DNA of 31,367 nt from Hypsibius dujardini (Eukaryota; Tardigrada; Eutardigrada; Parachela; Hypsibiidae), in NCBI GenBank assembly GCA_001579985.1, contig LRSR01005499.1, positions 1 to 31,367 of the forward strand, read 5' to 3'. Position 1 is the stretch's first letter. Each line of letters starts with the position of its first letter. The notes under the pieces are model-generated. The model saw only the letters and a list, made by a program, of their open reading frames with translations. It did no database searches and was not told the origin of the DNA. The position numbers and the translations under genes were made by a program. Shown here piece by piece: positions 20,536-30,604 of this stretch.

Positions 20536-23052
20536 ATGGACACCGTCCGAAAGATACTCAAGGAACAAGCGGAAGAGCTCGAATACCTCTTCGCTCACAA
20601 TCCCAATCATGACGTCCTGCCAGTCTACAAAGACCCCCGACAGAGTGGCTTCACCGCGCTGCAAACCAAGGCATGTCGCTACTGGGAAGACATCCGACAT
20701 GACGTCACGGTGAAGAAGAAGCATCTTCTCCAACCGGCCGGTATCTTCCAGGACGCACTGCGTCATACTGTCCTGCACCCGATCCTTTGCTATAAACGCG
20801 AGCTGATGCACCGCTACAAGAACAGTGAGATTCATAAATCGCTCGTCGAGATACGGTGGAAGCTGAAAACACGCCCACCCACCGGCTACCAGATGTGCCC
20901 GGTGACATTCTGCATGGACCTCGATAGAAAGGCAACGGAGAGGAAGTTCCGTGAGCTGTACGACGAGGTGAGGGGCAATAAAGGTAACTCGGTTCAAAAA
21001 GTAAAAGGTTAAAATTATATTCTATTTCTGTTTCTGTTTATTATGTTTATTCTGAATGTGAAGAGGAAAGGGGACTAGTTTATACAACGTACCGTAATCT
21101 CCCGGTCTCAAGGGACAGTTAAGCTCCACCCCATTTAGTCATCGGTGACTGTTCAATCGGATTCACTGTGTCGTGATTGGTTGAAATTTGAAAGCAAATA
21201 GGCAGCGATTGATTGATTGATTGATTGTAGGCAAACAGTAGCAAACAGTGATGAACAGATAAGATCCGGGGTGGATCAAGTTAACTGGTAGGGCAAAAAA
21301 GTGTCCCTTGAGATCGGGAGATTACGGTACCTTTTAAAAGTTTGCAAGACAATATGTCGCCTATGCATCTGCATCAAAAAGCACGTTTTAATGACTTTGG
21401 CTCTTTATGCTCCAAACCGAGTCTATAAAAGTGTGACAAGTGGCTAACGACCGATTTCGGTTTGAACTCTCGCAGGTGTTCTCAGCATTGACTGCCATTC
21501 GACAGACGCCCGACGTGCCGGGGGTCTCGCCGACGGAAGGTCCGTATTTCATCGCCACCACCGAACTGGTTTTGCTCAATCAGGCTGCCCTTAAAAGAGC
21601 GGAACTAACGGTGCCGGAAAATTTCAACGCCTTCGTCGCGCAGAGCGCGGACTCGGTGATCATTGTCGCAGAAGCTGTGACGTGCTTGACGGAAATTGTG
21701 CGGGAAGCCTTTCGGACGGTGTATACTAAGACAGCGTTGAAGTACCTTCCGCTGCTGTGTCTGTTGGTGTGTCCGTCCGTGGAGGGTCACGACGAGACAT
21801 GGGTTAAACGGTTCGTCTCGATGGAGGCGGTGGCGTTGCGGGACTCGCTGCTGGCCTACGGGACCTTCAGCATCCCGCATAAAGTTTACTTTGTGCGGGC
21901 GGCACACGTGCTGCAGGACGTGAAGAAGGCGCTCTTCTGGCTCTGGCGGCATACCGGAGTTCGCGAGCCGCGACGACTGATTCCCGTGAGCACATCTACG
22001 ACAAAGAAACGGTAAGTCTGGGCGGAGATCCCACAGGCTATTCATCTCATCACTTTAAATTAAATTAATTAATTAGTAATAAATAATTAATAATAATTAA
22101 TTTAATTTAATTTAATTAATTAATAATAAATAAATAATAAATAATAATTAATTTAATTAATTTAATTAAGGAGGTTTTGACACAGTGTCGCGGATCTCTC
22201 TCTGTCTCTCTGTCTCGCTCTTTCGCTCTTTCAGTACAGAGAGGAATCACAAGAGCCGGATCCATGTCGTCTGTGTTTAATAATTATATCACGAGCGTGG
22301 CCGATAGACCATAATTGATTTACCAAACTCATTGTATTCTTTGACCGCGTAGATGGAAAATGACGGATGGACCACGCCCCCGACGCTCCTCGATGCACGT
22401 GAACCGAGCGGGAGGCTTCACCCGCCAGCGACACTCCATCATCCTCGGCAAAGACCAGGTCCTCAAACCGCGGACCGGAAAACGCGTCCGAATCGATCCC
22501 ATCCCCACGGACATGGAACACGTGCCGACCGCCATTCGCTCCCTGGTTGACGTGACCGTCGGTTTCACCCTCCGGCAGGTGCTCAATCCCCAGCGGAAAC
22601 AACTCCGCCTGTCTCGTTCACTCAGCCCGGAGGCTTTGAAAGCCGTTCAGCTCAACCATCCCACCCTCTTCACCGAGTTGATGGCACTCAGACCGAAGAT
22701 TCCTCAGGTGAAGAGGCGCGTCAGTTTCAAGGGTGCAGCGGGGACGGACCACGCCCTAGTGATGGCCCAGGCGGAAGCGGCCGCTTTGGCGGCCATTCAG
22801 TCGGCCAACCTGGCGAAACACATCCTGGACGAGGAGGCGGCCAAAACGGCCCGGGAAAAGTTTGTCCACGACGAGAAGAAGTATACGGAGTTGAAGCAGT
22901 ACAATGATAAGCTGCAGAGGGATCAGAAGGTGTTGTTAGAGAAGATTGAGACGTTGGTGGAGTTTGTGAAGAAAACAGGGCCGCCGCAGTTGGTGCAGAA
23001 AATACCGCCGCTGCCTGTCATCTTGACAATGAATGACATGAAACTCGAATGA
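20536..23052 (+). CDS. Protein of unknown family, 555 residues
   Basis: Three exons, 20536-20967, 21476-22011 and 22353-23052, join in phase. Donors are strong (GAG|gtgagg, CG|gtaagt) and acceptors are cgcag and cgtag. Residues 1-320 look globular and helical, rich in Trp, Tyr and charged residues (KACRYWEDIRHDV, HPILCYKRELMHRY, then ALFWLWRHTGVREP). Exon 2 contains a hydrophobic stretch ALKYLPLLCLLVC that is too short and too close to charges to be a clear membrane helix. Exon 3 begins basic (RPRRSS, KPRTGKRVR). It ends in an Ala-rich then charged coiled coil at about 450-530 (AQAEAAALAAIQSANLAKHI and KYTELKQYNDKLQRDQKVL). No known motif is recognised. Two AATAAA signals at about 23246 and 23291 would suit its 3' end. 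Third-codon positions are GC-rich, arguing for real coding sequence. Confidence 0.75.
21090..21329. mobile_element. 240-bp MITE with 28-bp terminal inverted repeats
   Basis: The left end 21090-21117 and right end 21302-21329 are reverse complements with one mismatch, beginning TACCGTAATCTCCCG and running to AAGGGACA. The ends match the element at 16740-16887 at about 24 of 28 positions, so both belong to one family. TA bounds both ends. The interior includes a GATT run. It lies in intron 1 of the 555-residue gene. Confidence 0.88.
22050..22172. repeat. AT-only low-complexity tract in intron 2 of the 555-residue gene
   Basis: About 120 bp of TTAATTAATAAATAATT-type sequence containing almost no G or C and able to pair with itself. 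Confidence 0.9.
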
Positions 23053-23707
23053 GTAATGAGGCGTAATATGAGATTACCCAAGATAAAACGCAGGGATCTT
23101 CTCATTGTGTTATGGCTTCTGCTGCTTCTCCCTAGTAATCCATGGGATTTATTTTGCCCTCTTTTTCGACTGAGGGACAAATTCGCATTGGCGGGGCCAA
23201 AAAAAGTATCTTGAGTATTTAAGTTGTCCACCGTGCCAAAAAAGGAATAAATAAAGTCCTAATTTGATTCCACCGTGAGAAAAGATGTATAAATAAAGTC
23301 CTTATTTAAGCAGATCTGCTGTACTGTACGTGCATACTTCACTCTAGTCATTCGTTTATAATAAAAAAAGGTTAATTGATATACTTCGACACAAAGAGTT
23401 ACAGATAAAACTAAACTTAAACCCTTGCGGAATTGAAAGTACTGGTATTTGGATTTTTTCTTCCGATCTTCTTACGATCTTCCTCAAGTGCGTTTGTCAG
23501 GATTCAGCAGAATCAATTACGAATGTTGGGAGACCTTATAGGTTATGTATGTATAATATATACGATACCACGATATATATTGTGACGATACTAGTCAAGA
23601 GGTCACACAGTATTACTCCGCTCACAGGAACTTTTTGTCTGTTTATGTGGCTGACTCCTTGCCAGTCTCCCTGCCTTGCTGCCTGCATTGCTGCATGCCT
23701 GCCTGCC

Positions 23708-23743
<36 letters not shown>

Positions 23744-24216
23744 AGTCTCTCTGTCAGTCTTTCTGCCTGGCTGTCTGTCTGTCTGCATGTCTGTCTGCTT
23801 GTCTGCCTAGCAGAAGTGTGGGTTCCCCAGGCTTGCCGAATCTACTGTTTCCATGACGTCACATTCGGGGATCGTTGCAATCCCCTCGCCGCTTCCCAAC
23901 AAAAAGCCCTTGTCGACATTCAACCTTAAAGCTCTTCGCTATCCTCTCTCATCTCTCTGTCGTACTCCCCGCATCTCTACTGTACATAGCACGACCTCGG
24001 TGTTCGCGCGAACCCTCGCCGCGCGCGAGCCTCCAACACGCACACACCCGCGCACAAAACCATGATACACTCCATCATGATTCCGTCCCGCTAGTATTTT
24101 CACACCCCGTCGCGCGTCGGGAGATTGGAGGAGCGCGTGCGCGAACCCTCGAACCACCATTATTTGCAGTACTTCTGTGGTCTTGTACTATTTAACGCGA
24201 CGCAAGGAATCGACCA
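23053..24216. other. Intergenic region with duplicated poly(A) signal and CTGT array
   Basis: About 23228-23315 contains two diverged copies of a 40-bp unit, ccaccgtg ... aataaataaagtcct, each carrying AATAAA. Either could end the 555-residue gene. About 23660-23815 is a CTGC/CTGT array. About 23930-24200 is CpG-rich with cgcgcgaaccctcgccgcgc; it lies just before the phosphatase start and is the likely promoter. No gene is supported. Confidence 0.5.
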
Positions 24217-25148
24217 ATGGGCGTGAAGAGACTCAAACTCATCACGCTCCTCGACCGCGCCATCGAACGGCTCGTAGAGTGCCGCAACGACAACTACGTG
24301 GTGCGGGCAAACTTGCAGGTCAGCGTCATATGTGACCGTCGATTACATTGAAATAAACGGTTCAATAAGAATTCGCGAGCTCATTCCGACTTGAAAACAT
24401 TTAACAGTTTTAGATTCTTGAGATTTCAAATTAAAATAATTCATGTTCTTTCATCGCGTAAAGATTGGTGGGAGATAATTCTTCGGATGTTTTGGTTGAT
24501 GTACGACGATGCATGTTGATGTTGATGATTCATGTTGTAGAACAGTTGTAGAACAACAGTTGAGTTAAGTTGTCGCAAAGATGCAGAAAACTTGACCGCT
24601 GCTTTGCTTTTAGCCGAATTTTACTTTGCTTTACGTTTATTTAACGGAAATTGAAGAATTATCAGTATTTTCACATGCAATTGATTCATGTCCTGCAGAT
24701 CGAAGAAATCAACGTGATCTGCGACGCGGCGACGCGGGTCTTCAAGTCGCAGCCGATGCTGTTGCGCATCCAGTCGCCCGTCGTCGTGGCCGGCGACATT
24801 CACGGGCAGTTTAACGATCTGCTGCGAATCTTCGAGTTGAACGGCCAGCCGGAGAAGGGCCAACGGTATCTGTTTCTGGGGGACTATGTGGACCGGGGGC
24901 CGCAGAGCATCGAGGTGGTGTGCCTGCTGTTGGCCTACAAGATCAAGTATCCGCATGACTTTTACCTGATCCGCGGAAACCACGAGGAGCGCGACTTAAA
25001 CGATACCTATGGATTTAAGGATGAGTGTGAGATGTTTTATTCGACAAAGTTGTGGAGAGCCTTCAACAGAGTAATTTTGCCAGTCACATGCACTAACTGG
25101 TACTTGATGGAAATGATGGGGCATGGCATGGAAATCTGCATGTCTGCA

Positions 25149-25183
<35 letters not shown>

Positions 25184-25964
25184 GCCTGTCTAAATTTGAA
25201 TGTCTGGCTGCCTGAATCCCCACATCTGCCTGAATGTACTTCTACGGTACATATGTCTGTGTGTCGTCTGATGAGTCATGCAAGAACATCTAGTGTTTCG
25301 CAACGTTTCCCCTTCAATAACCCCCTACTCGCGTTTCACGCCAACCCCATTCGCTAATCCGGCTCCCTTATTCTCCTGCCAGGTATTCGACTACATGCCA
25401 ATGGCTGCCGTCGTGAACGAACAAGTCTTCTGCACTCACGGCGGCATCGGCCCCGGCCTGGAGACCCTCTCGCAGATCAGTGCCATCCGACGGCCCCACC
25501 GTGGCTCCAGCAACGGCGTCGCCTGCGACCTCATGTGGGCCGATCCCGATCCCGGAACCAAGACTTGGAAGCGCAACGCCGCCCGTAACGTCTCCTACAT
25601 GTTCGGGAAGGATCAAGTCAACGACTTCCTCTTCACCAACAAACTCAAGTTCATGTGTCGGGCGCATGAGCAGCCGGAGGAGAAGGGCTTTTCCTGGCCT
25701 TTTTTCCCGGAGCTCACCGTGCTGACCATCTTTTCCGCGCCCGGCTACGAGGGCACTAAGGCGGACGGCGCGGTCGTCCGGCTCAGCGCCAACTGCGGGA
25801 CCACGATCAAGACCCTCCCCTACATCACCACGCAGGAGAACGTCCTCCCCATGGACGAGAATGACCCGGATGACGATGAACGAGACGATGTGTCGCGGAC
25901 CAGTCGGGAGTCCAGGCGCAACCATTACCATCATCACCATCATGGTCATAGCCATCACAATTAA
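24217..25964 (+). CDS. PP1-like protein serine/threonine phosphatase (PPP family)
   Basis: Three exons, 24217-24318, 24699-25070 and 25383-25964, join in phase to 351 residues (PP1 catalytic subunits are about 330). The metal-binding motifs are intact: GDIHGQ (66-71), GDYVDRG (95-101), RGNHE (126-130), HGG (H177) and RAH (H253). The similarity to PP1 runs throughout (FKDECEMFYSTKLWRAFN, MAAVVNEQVFCTHGG, CDLMWADPDP). Differences are concentrated near the active-site rim. The usual SAPNYCGEFDN loop is SAPGYEGTKAD, so the Cys that toxins of the microcystin type attack in PP1 is Glu281. RAHQ is RAHE and GGLSP is GGIGP. The C-terminus is a unique acidic then His-rich tail (HHHHHGHSHHN). It is a divergent, presumably active paralogue; partners are unknown. 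A CTGT array lies in intron 2. Confidence 0.9.
25139..25195. repeat. CTGT array in intron 2 of the phosphatase gene
   Basis: About ten CTGT units with CTGC variants, beginning 70 bp after the 5' splice site. Confidence 0.95.
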
Positions 25965-25978
25965 GAGTAGCGAAGTTA

Positions 25979-26127
25979 TACTGTATTTTCGCGTTAGACA
26001 GGGACAGTTGTACTGGAGTGGAACGTGTGCACGGCTGTGTGCACCGTACACACAGCACAAGCGCCGCGTGGCCGATTAAACGTTCCACAGCTCGTACCCT
26101 GTCGCTGTCTAACGCGAAAATACAGTA
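25979..26127. mobile_element. 149-bp MITE directly after the phosphatase stop codon
   Basis: The left end 25979-26001 (tactgtattttcgcgttaga cag) and right end 26105-26127 are exact reverse complements over 23 bp. The pairing extends to 29 bp with one mismatch and more loosely to about 55 bp. TA flanks both ends. It starts 15 bp after the TAA at 25962-25964, so it must lie in the 3' UTR or replace it. It has no coding capacity. Its ends differ from those of the elements at 16740 and 21090. Confidence 0.88.
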
Positions 26128-26390
26128 AACTATTGCACAAACAAACAATGCCCTTTGTTTTTCCTTGATAAAAATTCGAACACTCCGTTCTGTCGAACAA
26201 GAATGATTTTCTCTTGCACGTGTGACGGTACATGAAAAATAACACCCGGGGATATGATGAGGCCCGGAGGACAACCATGTGCGGAAAAGGCAAAACGGAA
26301 AACCAAACGAAAAAGAAAAACCGGAGAATTACGAAATTTGAGGTTAGGAAAACCAACACAACGGGATAACATTAGACAACTACGAAAGTA

Positions 26391-26392
<2 letters not shown>

Positions 26393-26434
<42 letters not shown>
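26393..26434. repeat. (GA)n dinucleotide array
   Basis: Perfect run of about 20 GA units, just left of the inverted repeat at 26457. Confidence 0.97.
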
Positions 26435-26435
<1 letters not shown>

Positions 26436-26456
26436 AGTAGGAGTAACTAATTACGG

Positions 26457-26690
26457 TACGAGGCAAAGTGTGTATTTCGGCTCACCCTCCAGTTGGTCGA
26501 TAAATCGGCTCAGTCATGGGTTTCTCTTCGATGGCAGGTGCTTGATTGCTTGATTTGTTATACTATATTCTAGTTTACTATAGGTTTTTTCGAAATGAAA
26601 TAATCAAGCAGCTGCTACCAAAGAAATGCATGAGTGAGCCGATTTATCGACCAAGTGGAGGGTGAGCCGAAATACAGATTTTGCCTCATG
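26457..26690. mobile_element. Foldback or MITE with about 62-bp inverted arms
   Basis: The left arm (about 26457-26518) contains gtatttcggctcaccctcca and ttggtcgataaatcggctca. The right arm (about 26629-26690) is its reverse complement with roughly six mismatches. The spacer (about 110 bp) is AT-rich and non-coding. Ends are not flanked by an obvious target duplication. Confidence 0.85.
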
Positions 26691-27569
26691 CTGTAGCTAT
26701 AACCAACCCTGTTGTAGCAGTCTTATAAATTTCCACTCTAAAATTCCCTCATATTTTAACTCTATCTTTTCCTAATATTAGGTAAAAACAACTGAAAAAA
26801 ACTTAATCAAGACCTCTTTGCTCATAAAAATATCAGCAATATCTGGACCAAAACACTAGAACACGTATACAGTCTGTGATGCATTGTACTACAGCGAAGC
26901 GTTAGTACACGGTACATCATTCTATCTGTCATCAAATGCAAATACTAGTACCGGAAATTCCTTTGCTTTAGACGACTGGAGGCATCTCTGCGTTGGTTAA
27001 GCAGCGATGTGACGACATTCCACTGGACAGTGACCACTGCAATCAGACCACGCCTCGCGACACAATCTGAGCACGCCAACAACCAATCAGCGCCAACTTC
27101 ATCGAAGTCCCACCTCTTCTTAATTTCGCCCCTCAGGGGTTATAGTTCAATTCCCCCAACTCAAAATCATTCTCTTCCACACCCACTACTCTGCACTGCA
27201 ATCAGACCACGCCTCGCGACACAATCTGAGCACGCCAGCAACCAATCGCACCAGCTTCATTGAAGTCCCACCTCTTTTTAATTTCGCCCCTCAGGGGTTA
27301 TAGTTCAATCCCCCCCAACTCAAAATCATTCTCTTCCACCACCACCACTCTGAAGAGTTCGCCTTGTTTCACCGTCATTCATTTCCGCCATCACTTTCCG
27401 CTGGGAGCATTTCGATAGGCCACTCCATCCCCCAGCGAAGGCATCTACGCGGCGGCCGTTGTCCCAGGAGGAGCGGGAGTTTTTCGCGAGGACCCCTGAC
27501 ACACGAGAGAGCACGGAAGATTTTTCCCCTTTTTGGCGTGAGAGCGCGCTCCACTCTCCCTCCACCAGC
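26691..27569 (+). promoter_or_regulatory. CNOT3 upstream region with a duplicated module
   Basis: A block of about 155 bp occurs twice in tandem, at about 27039-27185 and 27196-27345. Both copies share gcaatcagaccacgcctcgc, cacaatctgagcacgcca, CAACCAATC (a CCAAT box), cgcccctcaggggttatag and aaaatcattctcttccac. Sequence 27360-27569 is GC-rich and probably holds the transcription start and 5' UTR. 26691-27030 shows nothing else. Confidence 0.55.
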
Positions 27570-29868
27570 ATGTCGGACAAGCGGAAGCTCCACTGTAAGG
27601 GCAAATGGAATTTCGTGACTCTTTTGAATTGCTCCGGCGCTGATGGGCGCTTTGTGTTGGGCAGGCGAGATGGACAGAACCTTCAAAAAAATCCAGGAAG
27701 GCTTGGAAGTGTTCGACCTGACATGGGTGGCCGTAAGGACGTTTGCTTTTTCCATTGGGTCCTCGCAAGGCAGGTGGATTGATGTGCTGTTTTACCGTCT
27801 AGCTGCTGGAGGCGGATACCTTCAAAGTGCGGGAGAAATACGAAGAGGAAGTCAACAATCAGATCAAGAAGCTGCAGGTACGGCCGGGTAGTTGATTGAT
27901 TGATTGACCGATCGGTGGACCGCTCATTTGATTGATTGATTAACCAGTCGGTGGACCGCTCGATTGATTGATTGATTAGCCAATCGGTGGACCTCTCAGT
28001 TGATTGATTGATTGGCCGGTCGGTGGACCACTAGATTGATTGATTGATTGGCTGATCGGTGGACCGCTCGATTGATTGATTGATTGCATGTTTTTAGGGT
28101 CGATTGAAATACCGTCCTTCTTTTTTGCAGCGCCTGCGAGACCTGGTGCGCGGTTGGATTGCCGACGGTGGCGTTAAGGACAAGGAGCCCTTGCACAAGG
28201 CCCGGCGTGATGTGGAAACAGTTGAGTACCGTGTCGAAAGCGAAACCGAGAGGAGGAAGTTTCCTCGCCTGACTGCACACGTTGACTCATAATCTCCGCG
28301 CATTGGTGATTCAGTTTTATGATGCCCGTTTTTTTCTCATTCTGCCGTTACATCGTCCTTATCTCGTTGTGTCAGTGTGTGTCATCCAGTCCTACGCCGA
28401 AATTTAATCCCCATGACCCGAAACTCGAAACCCGAAAACCGAAAACCGAAAAACGTATTTAATTGAAATTATTTTATTAATTTTAATAAATAATCAGAAA
28501 TTTTGCGCGTCTGGCCAATTTTAAGGAGAGACTTGTTGATGTTGATCTTACAAGACAACGGCTCCGGGTGGTCTTACAAGGGGTCGGAACGATAGCCGAC
28601 ACGCCAATCTGCCTGATTATTTTTTCGCAGATATTTAATTAAATATGCGCATTTTAGAAATATATTTTGGCTGCCTTCGATCTTGGTCTTTGCCAGAAAA
28701 AAAGTCGGAAGGGTCCTTTTTTGCACTAACCGCTTAACCATTGATTTCAGTGGCTGATTGCTTGATCTAGTCTCTTTTATAGCTGGATTATGTTTTTTCC
28801 ATGAACAATTTTCAGAGCGGGAACACAGAATTTTTCCGCTTTATTTCGTTTAATAAAACTATATTTATTATGATTTTCAAATTTTATTTCTTGGGCGTGG
28901 CACTGAAAATTGGTTTTATTCAGAATTTCAAGGTTGAGGGAACACTGGAGGCTTCCATTTTCCACAGTAAAAACTTCACTTTTGAGAAATGAATAAATTA
29001 AAAAAAATTTGACATTTTCCGTCTTAAAAAAAATTTGACATTTTCCGTCTTAAAATTCAATTTGAAATCGATTGGCACTAGCGGAATCTCTTTTGGAGGT
29101 CAGGAGGCGGAGCTATGGGTCATTCTGAAGCCTGACCGGACACTGCCGGGTGAGATTTCAGAAATTACCCATAGCTCCGCCCCCTGGCATCCAAAGAAGA
29201 TTCTGCTAGTGCCAATTCCATGTCAAATTTAATTTTAAAGGGGAAAATGTCAAAATCTTTGAAATCGATCCGTTTCTCAAAAATGAAGTTTTTACAGCGA
29301 AAATCAGGGCAAATGGAAATCTGCAGTGTTTCCCCAACTTTGAAATTCTGAATAAAAAAAATTCAGAGCCACACCGGTGAAATGAACGTTGAAAATCATC
29401 ATCATTATATTTCTATTAAACAACATAAAACACAGGAGACATTCTGGGTTCCTCTGAAATCGTATTTGGAAAATATAATCTAGTTTTAAGTGATCAAGCA
29501 ATCAACCGGTAAAGTCAATGGTTAGTGTGGATCAGACTGGCCTGGCTAGTCGAACCCGCCCGAACTCGCCCGAACCCGCCCGAAAATTAATTTTCGGGAA
29601 CCGTTACGGGTTTTTTCCCGAACCGAAACACCCGAGAGCTTTTTTCGGGCTTCAGGGATTTTTCGGGACCCGAAAGATTTTGGCGCAGGACTGATGTCAT
29701 GATCTCTTGTGTAGCGCATGGAAAAGCTGCGGGAATACGAGCGTGAAAGCAAGACAAAGGAGTACTCACGCGCAGGCCTCGCGCAAGATAAGGTCGACCC
29801 GGAGCAGAAGTGCCGGTCGGAGGCGCGCCAATTTCTCTCGGTATGTCACCGCGGCAGACAGACGACCG

Positions 29869-29909
<41 letters not shown>

Positions 29910-30555
29910 GGCAGGTAGGCAGGGAGGCAGGGAGGCAGACAAACAAACATACAGACAGGCAGACAGACAGACAAGCAGGCAGGCATTTAGTTCGGCAAGC
30001 AGACGAATGGACATTTGAATTTACTTTTAATAGGTATTGTTGACATTTCTTTTTCTTATATGTAGGACAGCATCGGTCAGCTCAATTGCGGCATCGAGCA
30101 GTTTGAAAGCGAGCTGGAGGCGTTGGATGGTGGCGGGAACCGTAAAAAAGTGGAACGAGACGTTCGTACTCTCTTGTTTTCTTACCTCGCCTCCTTCCTC
30201 CTCCCCATGGTTTTGTGCTTGTTTCTTCACGCGTCGCGTATTCCTTTTGGAAACAGAAGCAAGATAAGCTGAGCTTCCTGGAGAAGGGTCTGCTGTCTCA
30301 CCAATCCCACCTGGCGAAGTTTGAAGCGATGCTCCGGATGCTGGATAACGAGACGCTCTCCCCGAAGACTGTCTTTTCGCTGAAGGACGAGTTCGAGTAT
30401 TACATGGATCAGGCGGCTGATGGGCAGTTGCGGGAGGTCGACCATGACACCATGTATTACGGAATTGAGTTTGAAAACGAACAAGGTTTGCCGGCACCGC
30501 GTGGTTTTTTTCAGCATCACAATTCAAACAGATTCAGACAGCCAGATAGACATGC

Positions 30556-30604
<49 letters not shown>

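Noticed and set aside
25368-26060. 230-codon minus-strand frame over the phosphatase third exon
   Set aside because: It is antisense to the HGG, RAH and SAPGY motifs of the phosphatase; no splice or domain support.
27130-27320. tRNA or tRNA-derived SINE suggested by a B-box-like ggttatagttcaattcc
   Set aside because: No A box at the right distance, no cloverleaf and no poly(A)-type tail; the string is part of a local tandem duplication.
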